This document shows, one piece after another, positions 47,396 through 55,949 of a DNA stretch of 64,000 bases. A program made the translations under genes and the position numbers. The number at the start of each line of letters is the position of its first letter. The first letter of the stretch is position 1. Where the stretch lies: contig NZ_LJIC01000158.1 of the NCBI RefSeq assembly GCF_001295845.1, positions 50,846 to 114,845 on the forward strand, in the 5' to 3' direction. The stretch is from Rhodopseudomonas sp. AAP120. GTDB lineage: Bacteria; Pseudomonadota; Alphaproteobacteria; Rhizobiales; Xanthobacteraceae. A model generated the notes under the pieces. The model saw nothing but the letters and a program-made list of their open reading frames with translations, made no database searches and was not told where the DNA came from.

Positions 47396-48539
47396 GAGCC
47401 TCCGTCAGAAAGGCCACGAGCATATCGGCCAGCATCCCGGGCTGTTCCTGCTGGAGCCAATGGCCGGCGCCGGCTACAAAATGGGGCGTTATCGGCTCTC
47501 GCGCGAGACGCGCACTCATCGCATCGATCGCGCCGACCGCCTGGAAGGCGGCCCAGTCTCCTTCACCCGCGACGAACAGCGTTGGACATTCGACCTGACG
47601 GCCGGCGAACAGCGCAAGACCGCGGGCCATGTCTCCTCGCATCGCGCTTCGATACCATTGCATGCCGCCCTGAAAGCCGGTCCGCGCAAATTCGCCCGCG
47701 ACGACTGCCAGGTCCGCCTCGCTCAGCCACATGCATTGCTCGATCTGTTCTTTAGACGGCATGCTGGCGGCGGCGATCTCGGCCATGGTCTGGTCCGCGG
47801 GCATGACGTAGTAATAGGGCAGGCGGGCGAGTTGTTCGGCACTCGCGCCTTCGAGTGGGCGAGGACGATTGTTCGGCCAGTCGGCGCTCTTCTGGTGATA
47901 ATAGCCGCGCAGCATGTCCGACACGCCTTGCGGGCAGTTCCACATATCGCCGTTTGCCTCGGGTCCTGCGTAGTAGAGTAGATAGTGTCGCCTCGGCGTA
48001 GGAAGCGCCAGGAGCGCGGCATGGATCGGATCGTCCGCCGGCGCTGCGCCGAGGCGCGCGCCGAGTGCGGGCGCTCCCGCAAAGGGGGTGCCGAGCAGAA
48101 CCAGCCGCCGGAAAAGATCGGGCCGCACCAACGCGCAGGTGCCCGCGACGAGTGAGCCGAAGTCATGGCCGATGACAGCGTCCACTTGGTTCAGACCGAG
48201 CGCTCCCAGCAGCGCGACCATGTCGCCGGCCAGGTTGAGAACCGAATAGGGCTCGACGGCGTCGCTATAGGACACCGGCTCTGGTGTCGTCCGCCCATAG
48301 CCGCGCTGGTCGGGCGCGATCACATGATAGCCGTGATCCGCGAGCAGCGGCATGATCTGCCGCCAGCAGAAGGCAAGCTCCGGGAAACCGTGGAGGAGCA
48401 GGATGGCGCCCGCAGACCCCGGCGCTTCCCCAGCCTCCAGGATGTGCATCTGGAGACCATTCACGTTCTCCACGATCCGGGATCGTATGCCGGCTGGCAG
48501 TACGGCCTCACTCAGCGGATCGATCGAATGCGTCGCCAT
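47382..48539 (-). CDS. Alpha/beta hydrolase, epoxide-hydrolase type
   Basis: A 385-residue alpha/beta hydrolase. The oxyanion motif HGFPE is at residues 50-54, the nucleophile is the aspartate of IGHDFGSLVAG, and the catalytic histidine lies in VAGAGHWLQQEQP. The HGFPE plus Asp combination is that of soluble epoxide hydrolases and haloacetate dehalogenases. Tyrosines in the cap (RLPYYYVMP) fit epoxide hydrolase. It is divergent from the amidase gene, with a perfect palindrome in between. The substrate is not known. Confidence 0.82.
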   Translation of the reverse strand: MATHSIDPLSEAVLPAGIRSRIVENVNGLQMHILEAGEAPGSAGAILLLHGFPELAFCWRQIMPLLADHGYHVIAPDQRGYGRTTPEPVSYSDAVEPYSVLNLAGDMVALLGALGLNQVDAVIGHDFGSLVAGTCALVRPDLFRRLVLLGTPFAGAPALGARLGAAPADDPIHAALLALPTPRRHYLLYYAGPEANGDMWNCPQGVSDMLRGYYHQKSADWPNNRPRPLEGASAEQLARLPYYYVMPADQTMAEIAAASMPSKEQIEQCMWLSEADLAVVAGEFARTGFQGGMQWYRSAMRGDMARGLALFAGRQVECPTLFVAGEGDWAAFQAVGAIDAMSARLAREPITPHFVAGAGHWLQQEQPGMLADMLVAFLTEAPTGH

Positions 48540-48852
48540 GGCTCTCCGTCCTGATCTTCCGTCCCGATATCAGCACCAGCGTTGGCTTCAGTCGAGAAAC
48601 AGGCGAGGCCGATCTTGCTGACCGATCACCATGGCAATGCCGACCGCAGCGGCTGCCTCGGCTATCGACGCGTCCGCTCCGTCGCTCTGAATATCCGGGC
48701 GGTCGGCGAACCTCTGTAACGTTTGTTACAAAGTTTGCAGCAGCCACGGTGCTACGAGCGGCATCGGGCAAGACATTGGTCGCGGCCGTCGCGCCGCAAT
48801 GATCGGGCAGGAACAGCCGGCCAAGACGGCACCGGACTTCAAAGGAGCGATT
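48540..48852. other. Divergent control region between hydrolase and amidase genes
   Basis: 313 bases without a gene; it contains the 16-base palindrome described separately and the ribosome site AAAGGAGCG for the amidase. Confidence 0.6.
48715..48730. promoter_or_regulatory. Perfect 16-base inverted repeat, candidate Crp/Fnr-family operator
   Basis: TGTAACGTTTGTTACA is a perfect TGTAAC-N4-GTTACA palindrome, extended by CT and AG one base further out. The symmetry and spacing fit a Crp/Fnr dimer. A related element, TGTAACAAGCTTGACA, lies at 51246-51261. The gene for a Crp/Fnr regulator lies between the two sites. Binding is inferred. Confidence 0.6.
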
Positions 48853-50268
48853 ATGGATCTGGATCATCTTTGCTGCGGATCGATTTCACAAATTGCCCCA
48901 CTGATTGAAGACAAATCCGTGTCGCCCGTCGAGCTGACCTCCGCGATACTCGCGCGTATCGAACGGATCGATCCTGAGCTTCATGCCTACGTGCATGTCG
49001 ATCCCGAGCAGGCGCTCCGCGCGGCGAAATCAGCTCAGGCTGAAATTCTGTCAGGCAACTATCGGGGCCCGCTTCATGGCGTCCCGCTCGGCATCAAGGA
49101 CATTTTCGACACGGTGACGATGGTCACCGAGTCCGGCTCGGCGCAGTTGCGCGGGCGCATGCCCAAGTCCAATGCTCACGTCGTCGAGCGCCTCGATGCC
49201 GCAGGCGCGATCATGCTCGGCAAGCAGGCGACGGCTGAATTCGCGTTTATCGGCTATCCGCCCGATGTCGCGCCGGCGCCTGTCAATCCCTGGTCGTCGG
49301 ACAGAACGCCGGGCATGTCATCGGGAGGATCAGCGGTGGCCGTTGCGGCTTCGCTTTGCTTCGGCGCCTTTGGATCCGATACGGGCGGTTCGATCCGGTT
49401 TCCGAGTGCCGTGAACGGTATCGTCGGCCTCAAGCCGACATTCGGCCGGATCAGTCGGCGCGGTGTGCATCCGTTCGCCGCCACCCTCGATCATGTCGGC
49501 CCGCTCGCCCGGTCGGTAACAGATGTGGGCCTGCTCTACCGGGCGGTTGCCGGCCACGACGATGGTGATCCCTTCAGCGCCGCCGCTGAGGTGAGCGATC
49601 CGCTCGTGACGCTCTCCGAGGACGTCCGCGGCCTGCGCGTGGGCATCGATGTCCGCTATTTCGAAACCTATGCCGAACCGGAAGTCATCGAGGCAACGCT
49701 TGCGGCCGTCGCCAGGCTCGAAGCGAACGGCATGGCCGTGATCCCCGTCGATCTCTCAAAGATAGCAGAGGTCTGTCACCATTGGCTGGCTGTGGCAGGC
49801 TCTGAAGCCTTGCAGGCCTATGGGCGGGAGAGGTTTCGCCAAAACGGCGCTGTGTTCGGCAGGAATATGCGCGAACTCCTGACCGTCGGCGACCAGACGA
49901 CTGCGGACGATCTGCTTCGGGCCGCAGCGGCGCGCCGGCGTACGAACACTTTGTTGGACATCGCGTTCCGGCAGGCCGATTATCTCCTGCTCCCAGGCAT
50001 CGGCTCGCGCGTGCCGTCGCTTGCCATGATGGCGGCGGAGCCGGAAGTCCCCCCCGAAGCAGTCGCTGCCGCTATCGCCTTTTCCGCACCATTCAACTTC
50101 AGCGGTCATCCGACCCTGTCTCTTCCCAACGGAGTCGACGCGGAAGGGTTGCCGTTCGGCGTGCAGCTCGTCGCCCGGCCGTTCGACGAGGCCGGGTTGC
50201 TCAAGGTTGGCTATGCGACAGAACAGAGCGCGCCCAGCCTGACGCGCCCGCACGACTCCCGCGTCTGA
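48853..50268 (+). CDS. Amidase signature family hydrolase
   Basis: A 471-residue amidase with a complete Ser-cisSer-Lys triad: lysine in LHGVPLGIKDIFD (near residue 84), the glycine/serine-rich core GMSSGGSAVAVAASL, and the nucleophilic serine in SDTGGSIRFPSA. The ATG at 48853 follows a strong AAAGGAG; the frame is open 18 codons further upstream but lacks a site. There is no GatA-specific context (gatB and gatC are absent), so a catabolic amide hydrolase is more likely than the tRNA amidotransferase subunit. Confidence 0.85.
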   Translation: MDLDHLCCGSISQIAPLIEDKSVSPVELTSAILARIERIDPELHAYVHVDPEQALRAAKSAQAEILSGNYRGPLHGVPLGIKDIFDTVTMVTESGSAQLRGRMPKSNAHVVERLDAAGAIMLGKQATAEFAFIGYPPDVAPAPVNPWSSDRTPGMSSGGSAVAVAASLCFGAFGSDTGGSIRFPSAVNGIVGLKPTFGRISRRGVHPFAATLDHVGPLARSVTDVGLLYRAVAGHDDGDPFSAAAEVSDPLVTLSEDVRGLRVGIDVRYFETYAEPEVIEATLAAVARLEANGMAVIPVDLSKIAEVCHHWLAVAGSEALQAYGRERFRQNGAVFGRNMRELLTVGDQTTADDLLRAAAARRRTNTLLDIAFRQADYLLLPGIGSRVPSLAMMAAEPEVPPEAVAAAIAFSAPFNFSGHPTLSLPNGVDAEGLPFGVQLVARPFDEAGLLKVGYATEQSAPSLTRPHDSRV

Positions 50269-50385
50269 TACGCTGGCGTCGGGATTGGCTTCCGACGCTT
50301 GTTGCCATCACGCGACAAGGCTCGAACGCTGTTGCGCGGCGTCGCTTTGGCAATATAGATCGCAGCGCAGAGGGAAGCCCGACGG

Positions 50386-51117
50386 TCAGAGGAATTCCGC
50401 CTTGGCCTTGAGCCGATCGAGATGAAGGAGCTCGATCGATCCATAGTGCAGGGCGATCAAGCCTTCGGCGGCGAGGCTCTTCACGACACGATGGATCGAT
50501 TGCCGCGAGACGCTCACGAAGGTGGCCAGTTCCGAGTGCGTCACCGTGACCATGAGCCGTCCTTGTGGATCGCGGCGGGCTAGTTCGAGAAGGCGAAGGA
50601 CGATCTGGCTCGGGAGATCCCCAAGTTTGGCAGTCGCGACCTGGTTGCTCAACGTCCGCAACCGGCGTGCAAACAGTTGGAGCAGGGCGTTATCGAATTC
50701 CCGATGCTTCGTTCTCAGCTCATTGAAGGCAGCCGGGCCGACCACCTGGAGCTGAACATCGTCGAGTGCCTCGGCGGTTTGTGGGAGCGGATGGTCGAAG
50801 ATCAGACTGCTTGCAGCGAGGCATTCGCCGGGTCCGAGCAGGCCGTAAATCATCTGATGACCATCGATACGCATCAGGGACAGACGAACCGTTCCTTCGA
50901 GCACGCGATACATCGCGCGCTCTGAATCGCCATGCTGAAAGATGAATCCGCCCGCGTCGACATGCCGGCGTACCGCCGCGGTGGCGACCGCTTCCCGAAC
51001 CTCCGGCGACAGCCACTGAAAGATGTCCGTTTCGATACCAGGAGCCGGCGTACGTTCAATTGAGGTCGCGCGCCGATTGAGGCTCGCTCGCGGCGCAGAA
51101 GCCGAACGCCGGATCAT
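50386..51117 (-). CDS. Crp/Fnr family transcriptional regulator
   Basis: A 243-residue regulator. A cyclic-nucleotide-binding-like domain occupies about residues 30-145 (GGFIFQHGDSERAMYRVLEG, GECLAASSLIFDH), a dimer helix follows, and the HTH_Crp domain contains SELATFVSVSRQSIHRVVKS near residue 205. No Fnr-type cysteine cluster is seen at the N-terminus, so oxygen sensing by an iron-sulfur cluster is unlikely. A TTG at 51189 is an alternative start. It lies between the amidase and UxaA-type genes and probably controls both. Confidence 0.83.
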   Translation of the reverse strand: MIRRSASAPRASLNRRATSIERTPAPGIETDIFQWLSPEVREAVATAAVRRHVDAGGFIFQHGDSERAMYRVLEGTVRLSLMRIDGHQMIYGLLGPGECLAASSLIFDHPLPQTAEALDDVQLQVVGPAAFNELRTKHREFDNALLQLFARRLRTLSNQVATAKLGDLPSQIVLRLLELARRDPQGRLMVTVTHSELATFVSVSRQSIHRVVKSLAAEGLIALHYGSIELLHLDRLKAKAEFL

Positions 51118-51245
51118 CGTCGCCGCTGCATCTGATTTGGGGCGCACGTCGTCGACGCGTAGTTCTGAGTCATCAGGTGTAAACCGCAATCCAGGCTCTG
51201 AACGCTATCGACAGGATAACCTGCCGTCACGGAAATTCCAGTTAT

Positions 51246-51261
51246 TGTAACAAGCTTGACA
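51246..51261. promoter_or_regulatory. Imperfect palindrome, second candidate operator
   Basis: TGTAACAAGCTTGACA shares TGTAAC-N4-xTxACA with the perfect palindrome at 48715-48730. It lies between the divergent regulator and dehydratase genes, about 90 bases before the latter. Assigned by similarity only. Confidence 0.45.
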
Positions 51262-51350
51262 GTAGCATCCACCCGGGAAGCGTAAGCCAGCAGGGCGGTC
51301 ACCCAATCTCCCCGCCCTCACGCCGATCGACGACAATCCCGGGAATCGAC

Positions 51351-52901
51351 ATGACAAAGAATTTCGAAAGCCCTTCGGACGCAGCCGTATTGGAAGCCAA
51401 GCATGTCTCTGAAAGGCCGTCGATCCTGCTGCTCAACGCCGCTGACGACGTCTTGATCGCGCTACGCCCGATTGCCAGGGGTGAGCTTTTGCGCGACGGC
51501 ATCATCGCGCAGGACGATATCCCCGCGGGTCACAAGATCGCACGGCGCGCGCTGGCGAAGGGCGCGGAGATCAGACGATATAGTTCTTTGATTGGGGCAG
51601 CTTCAGCCGACATCGCGGCAGGCGCGCATATCCATCTCCACAATCTCGAGATGCTCGATTTCGCGCGCGATTACGCGTTCTGCTCGGAGGTGCGTCCGGC
51701 GCCGGTCGCTGCCGAAGCGCGCACTTTCGAGGGCATCGTCCGTGACGACGGGCGCATTGCGACGCGCAACTATATCGGCGTGATCTCGAGCGTGAACTGT
51801 TCTGCAACGGTCGCCCGCATGGTCGCCGATCATTTCCGTGGGCGCCTGGACGATTACCCAAATGTCGACGGCGTCGTTCCGTTGACGCACAAGCGCGGGT
51901 GTGGTCTCGACGCCAAGGTCGAAGGCGTCGAGGCGCTCCGCCGCTGTATTGCGGGCTATGCTGCGCATCCGAACTTCGCGAAGGTGATCATCATCGGCCT
52001 TGGCTGCGAAGTCGGTGATCTGACCGGCGTGCTCGGTGGCGCTTCGGGAGATGCGCTGGTCATTCAGCAGTCGGGGGGAACAGCGGCGACCGTTCGCGCA
52101 GGCATCGAACGTGTCGAGGCCTCTCTCGAACAGGCGAACAATGTCCGCCGCGTGCCGGTGCCGGTCAGCGAGCTGAAAGTGGCCCTGCAATGTGGCGGCT
52201 CGGACGGCTATTCCGGCGTCAGTGTCAATGCTGCGCTTGGTGTGGCAGTAGATCTCCTCGTTGCTCAGGGCGGCACCGCCATCCTGTCGGAAACGACGGA
52301 ATGCTACGGCGCCGAGCACGTGCTGACCCGTCGCGCGATTAGTCGAGAAGTAGGTGAGAAGCTCGTCGCTCGGGTGAAATGGTGGGAGGAGTTTGCCTCC
52401 CGCAACGGGATGGTCATCAACAACAATCCTTCGCCGGGCAACAAGGCGGGAGGACTTACGACGATCATCGAGAAGTCGCTGGGTTCGATCGCCAAGGGCG
52501 GCACCAGCAATCTCATGGCGGTCTATGGCTATGCCGAGCGGGTGACAGAACGTGGGCTCGTTTTTATGGACGCGCCCGCATTCGATCCGGTCGGCGCGAC
52601 GGCTCAGGTCGCCGGCGGGGCGACCGTCATGTGTTTCACCACCGGGCGAGGGTCCGCCTTCGGCTGCAAGCCGACCCCCTCTTTGAAGCTGGCCAGCAAT
52701 TCCGAACTCGTCCGGCGGATGCCGGATGACATGGACATCAATTGCGGAACGGTCCTCGACGGAGAGGAAACGGTTGAAGCGGCTGGTGCTCGAATCTTCG
52801 AGGAAATCCTCCAGACGGCTTCCGGAAAACGAACTTGCAGCGAGCGCCTCGATTACGGCAACGAGGAATTTGCGCCTTGGGACATGGGAGTGATGCTGTA
52901 A
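51351..52901 (+). CDS. UxaA family altronate/galactarate dehydratase-like hydrolase
   Basis: A 516-residue protein. The N-terminal SAF domain (about residues 28-100, with IAQDDIPAGHKIARRALAKG) is followed by the UxaA catalytic part: FEGIVRDDGRIATRNYIGVI, PLTHKRGCGLDAK, LQCGGSDGYSGVSVN, NPSPGNKAGGLTTIIEKSLG and MCFTTGRGSAFGCKPTPSLK. Cysteines in RGCGL and GCEVGD may bind the metal. Such enzymes dehydrate altronate, galactarate or related acids; which one is not readable. It completes the small catabolic module. Confidence 0.87.
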   Translation: MTKNFESPSDAAVLEAKHVSERPSILLLNAADDVLIALRPIARGELLRDGIIAQDDIPAGHKIARRALAKGAEIRRYSSLIGAASADIAAGAHIHLHNLEMLDFARDYAFCSEVRPAPVAAEARTFEGIVRDDGRIATRNYIGVISSVNCSATVARMVADHFRGRLDDYPNVDGVVPLTHKRGCGLDAKVEGVEALRRCIAGYAAHPNFAKVIIIGLGCEVGDLTGVLGGASGDALVIQQSGGTAATVRAGIERVEASLEQANNVRRVPVPVSELKVALQCGGSDGYSGVSVNAALGVAVDLLVAQGGTAILSETTECYGAEHVLTRRAISREVGEKLVARVKWWEEFASRNGMVINNNPSPGNKAGGLTTIIEKSLGSIAKGGTSNLMAVYGYAERVTERGLVFMDAPAFDPVGATAQVAGGATVMCFTTGRGSAFGCKPTPSLKLASNSELVRRMPDDMDINCGTVLDGEETVEAAGARIFEEILQTASGKRTCSERLDYGNEEFAPWDMGVML

Positions 52902-53086
52902 GCCCGGCGTCGGCACGCGGGGCTTGATATTTCCGGCTGTTCGCGCTCGCCAAAGGCCATGTGAACGCCGTGAAGCGGCGGCTCCTGCATGGGGCAGATG
53001 CGTCCTTGGTCGATGTTGCGGGCGCTTGCCGGCTGGCGGCCGGCGGCGTCAAATGACGGTGTCGGATTCCGCTTCGTGGGCGCCGC

Positions 53087-53917
53087 ATGTCAGGCTCTCT
53101 GCCGAACGTTCCTGCCAGTGAAGATCCCGATCGCTGGTATTGCACCAACATGGTTGGCGTGCCGGTCGGGCTGGTCGGCTCCACCGCGTTCAACCGCTGT
53201 CTGCGGCGGATCTCGATCCACGGCACGCGCGAAACGCATCCCGGATTGTTCCGGCTGCTCGCGGATTGCGACACGCAGGCTGCAGCAGCCGACGTGTTCG
53301 AGCATTACATGCAGATCGAGTTCGGACTCGGTCAGGCGCGCGACGGCGCGCCGCAGCGGCGCGCGACCAGCTATCTCGAGCTGCTGCGCGGTTGGGGCGT
53401 GGATGCCAATTGTCCGAAGGCAGCCGTGCTCAAGGGCTGGGTGGAGAGCCGGTTCGGCCTGGTGCCGATCTTTCATCGGCAGCGGCTCGGCCGGTTTCCG
53501 TCGCCGGGCTGGTCGGCTTATCTGCAGGACAAGACCGACAGCCGCTTTCACACCAACTGCATCTATCAGCAGTTCGATCTGCTGTACGAATATTGCCAAT
53601 GGAGCATCCGGCACTTCAAGGCGCCGGGGCCGCGCTTCGTCCGGTTGTGGCGCGGCACCAACGCGATCGAGGAGCAACTCGTCGAGGGCGATGCGCGGCA
53701 GCCGGTGTGCACGGTGCGGCTGAACAATCTGGTGTCGTTCAGCGACTCCAGGGAGCGTGCCGACGAGTTCGGCGACTGGGTGCTGGAAACCGAAGTGCCG
53801 ACCGTGAAGCTGCTGTTCTTTCCCGGCCTGCTGAGCGGCCACGTGCTGGGTTATGAAGGCGAGTATCTGGTGATCGGCGGTCGCTACAAGGTCCGTGCGC
53901 ATCACGGCTGGTTTTGA
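53087..53917 (+). CDS. draT: NAD(+)-dinitrogenase reductase ADP-ribosyltransferase DraT
   Basis: A 276-residue enzyme that switches off nitrogenase by ADP-ribosylating an arginine of the Fe protein when ammonium appears or energy falls. Diagnostic stretches are WYCTNMVGVPVGLVGSTAFN at residues 18-37, HGTRETHPGLFRLL, IRHFKAPGPRFVRLWRGTNA, and the R-S-E type elements RLWRG, NNLVSFS and YEGEYLVIGG. It faces the anf operon tail-to-tail. No draG is visible here. R. palustris is known to have two DraT proteins; the one beside anf may serve the Fe-only system. Confidence 0.93.
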   Translation: MSGSLPNVPASEDPDRWYCTNMVGVPVGLVGSTAFNRCLRRISIHGTRETHPGLFRLLADCDTQAAAADVFEHYMQIEFGLGQARDGAPQRRATSYLELLRGWGVDANCPKAAVLKGWVESRFGLVPIFHRQRLGRFPSPGWSAYLQDKTDSRFHTNCIYQQFDLLYEYCQWSIRHFKAPGPRFVRLWRGTNAIEEQLVEGDARQPVCTVRLNNLVSFSDSRERADEFGDWVLETEVPTVKLLFFPGLLSGHVLGYEGEYLVIGGRYKVRAHHGWF

Positions 53918-53935
53918 GGACACACCGCTCCCCAG

Positions 53936-53977
53936 GTCATTCCGGGGCGCCCGCGTAGCGGGTGACCCCGGAATGAC
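53936..53977. repeat. Single palindrome (GTCATTCCGGGGC family)
   Basis: GTCATTCCGGGGCGCCCGCG and GGTGACCCCGGAATGAC form one hairpin between draT and the converging anf operon. It may end both transcripts. It is related to the element at 8971-9120. Confidence 0.72.
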
Positions 53978-54010
53978 CTGCTCGGGGCAAAGGAGCGCGC
54001 TACGTGGTGC

Positions 54011-54541
54011 TCAGCCCGTCTCTCCCGGCTCCTCCGGCCGCGGATCGCCGAAGCCGTAGGCCTTGCCTTTGATGCTGTCGATGTCGATGCGGATCACTTT
54101 GGTGATGCCGAGTTTCTTGGGCGGATAGTCGAATGTGCGCTCGGTGAACCGGCTGACGATCAGGTCGAGCGCCTTCACCTTCTCGGCCCGATCCTCGACG
54201 AAGCTGGCGCGGCCGAAGCCGATTACGGTGCGATGCCGCGCCTCGAAATCGCAGGCGGCGTCGGCGGTGACCACGCCGTGTTCGGCCGTCACCTCGAAGC
54301 AGACGCGGTTGTTCTGCTTCAGGATCTCGATCTTGGTGCCGGCGCTGGCGGAGTGGAAGTACAGCGCCGTGCCGTCGAAGCCGTAGAACACCGGCACGAG
54401 AAACGGCACGTTGTCGCGCGCCAGCGCCAGATGCATCACCTTGTCGCCGGCGAGGATCGCGTCGATTTCGGCGCGATCGGTGATCTCGCGGCTGCGCCGC
54501 CGCATCGGCCGGTCGAGGATCGCGCTGGCAGGGTCGGTCAT
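54011..54541 (-). CDS. Pyridoxamine 5'-phosphate oxidase-like FMN-binding protein, last gene of the anf operon
   Basis: A 176-residue split-barrel protein. Typical segments are HLALARDNVPFLVPVFYGFD, LYFHSASAGTKIEIL and VCFEVTAEHGVVTADAACDF followed by HRTVIGFGRASFVED. Such NimA/PPOX-like proteins bind FMN or, in some families, haem. It lies 49 bases behind the cyclotransferase-like gene on the anf strand. Other anf operons include a flavin/haem protein called Anf3; whether this is its counterpart cannot be decided by eye. Confidence 0.8.
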   Translation of the reverse strand: MTDPASAILDRPMRRRSREITDRAEIDAILAGDKVMHLALARDNVPFLVPVFYGFDGTALYFHSASAGTKIEILKQNNRVCFEVTAEHGVVTADAACDFEARHRTVIGFGRASFVEDRAEKVKALDLIVSRFTERTFDYPPKKLGITKVIRIDIDSIKGKAYGFGDPRPEEPGETG

Positions 54542-54590
54542 CGGAATCTCTCCTGGGATGGCGGCGGCGCCGTGCCGTCCGCGTGAGGAA

Positions 54591-55181
54591 TCAGCAGGCG
54601 CAGCTGAGTTTGGAAGCGAGCGCCTTGACGTCGGTGTGCGCCATCGGCACCGGATAGCTCGGCGGCACGGACGCGATCCGTCCGAGCGCGTCGATGTGAT
54701 CGCCGGGCAGGCCGCGGGCGTGTGCGCCGGCGATGATGAAGTCGAGATAGTCGCGGCTCGGCGGCCGCGGCGGACCCATCTCGGTCTTGCGATGAAACAG
54801 CGCGTCGTAGGCGGTGCCGTCGGCGCCGATCACTTCAGCCGGATAGTGGAAGTAGGAGCCGCCGCCGTCGAGCTTGACGCCCTGCCAGGCATCGAAGCGG
54901 TCGAGTTCGGTGGCCGACAGCTCGTAGAGCACGCCCCACACCTCCGCGCCGGGCTGATCGAGCAGAGTCTCCAGCCCGCTGTCCCAGATCGCGGAGTAAC
55001 CGTAGAAGCCCAGCGCGTAATCGGCGAGGCGCGCGGTCGCGACCGGCTTCGGCTTGCACAGCCGCACCATGATGTGCTCCGGATTGAGCGTCGCCCCATA
55101 GGCGAACAGCAGCGTGGTCGGCCGGCGGGCCGGCTTCGGACGCGCGAGGGTCGTGAGCGGCGTGGTAAGCGTACGGGTCAT
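54591..55181 (-). CDS. Gamma-glutamylcyclotransferase-fold protein linked to anfO
   Basis: A 196-residue protein. LLFAYGATLNPEHI at about residues 24-37 is the YGSxL substrate loop of the AIG2/GGCT fold, followed by YALGFYGYSAIWDSG and VWGVLYELSATELDRFDAWQ. At the catalytic position, aspartate (FDAWQG) replaces the usual glutamate, so activity is doubtful. The protein ends in SCAC, a CxC that could hold metal. Its ATG overlaps the anfO stop, so it belongs to the anf transcript. Function in nitrogen fixation is unknown. Confidence 0.78.
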   Translation of the reverse strand: MTRTLTTPLTTLARPKPARRPTTLLFAYGATLNPEHIMVRLCKPKPVATARLADYALGFYGYSAIWDSGLETLLDQPGAEVWGVLYELSATELDRFDAWQGVKLDGGGSYFHYPAEVIGADGTAYDALFHRKTEMGPPRPPSRDYLDFIIAGAHARGLPGDHIDALGRIASVPPSYPVPMAHTDVKALASKLSCAC

Positions 55182-55867
55182 GTCGCCTCTGCCTGTTGTT
55201 TCGGGGTGATGATCGCGGCGACGCCGAGCCCGGGCAGCTCCATGATCTCGGCGTCCATGGCGAGCGCGCGCATCGCGCGCGAGAACCAGCGCGGGATGTG
55301 GTCGCAGACGAGATCGAGCTGCCGGAACGGCGTGCCGGCCAGGAACGGGATCAGGATGTCCCAGGAATTCAGCCAGGGATCGTCCTGCAGCAGCCGCACC
55401 AGATCGAGCCGGAAGTGGCCGCTGTGCTCGTCGCCGACCAGCACCGGCCTGATGTCGTCGAGATCGCTGCCGTCCAGATGATGGCGCCGGCGCCGCGTTC
55501 GGCGCCGCTCGGCGCGAGCATCCTTGGCGGCCTGCTGCGCGCGCTCGTTTTCCTTGCGGGCGATGGTCTCGAGCTGTGTGAACAACGGACCGTGCGACTG
55601 CCAGGTCTGAATGCCCATCTCCTGCAGCAGCGAGTTGACCACGCCGCGCACGCTTCTGGAGAGAAACAGCCGGCAGTCTTCCAGCTCGGGGACCATCGCG
55701 GCAAGCGAGGCGTGGATCTCGGCAAGCCCATCGTCCGGGCGCAGGCCGAAGCGGATGGTCTTGCGAACCTTCCAGACCTCGCCGCTCAGCTCGAACAGCA
55801 GGATCGCGCCCTTGTCCGAAACTCTGGCGATCTCGCCCTCGGCGTCGACGTAAGCAGCGATCTTCAT
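55178..55867 (-). CDS. anfO: Fe-only nitrogenase accessory protein AnfO
   Basis: A 229-residue protein starting MKIAAYVDAEGEIARVSDKG, which with the C-terminal IMELPGLGVAAIITP and FRLDLVRLLQDDPWLNSWDI matches the AnfO family found only with Fe-only nitrogenases. A charged linker (about residues 120-145, rich in R and K) is present. AnfO is needed for full Fe-only nitrogenase activity in Rhodobacter; the mechanism is open. The ATG at 55867 is favoured over an upstream in-frame one. It lies 82 bases behind anfK. Confidence 0.88.
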   Translation of the reverse strand: MKIAAYVDAEGEIARVSDKGAILLFELSGEVWKVRKTIRFGLRPDDGLAEIHASLAAMVPELEDCRLFLSRSVRGVVNSLLQEMGIQTWQSHGPLFTQLETIARKENERAQQAAKDARAERRRTRRRRHHLDGSDLDDIRPVLVGDEHSGHFRLDLVRLLQDDPWLNSWDILIPFLAGTPFRQLDLVCDHIPRWFSRAMRALAMDAEIMELPGLGVAAIITPKQQAEAT

Positions 55868-55949
55868 CGATGGTCCCGCGGCTCGGTTGGAGGAGGAGAG
55901 TCCGGCGGCGGACATGGCAAACCGCCGCCGGACCAGATCTTGAGCGTGG

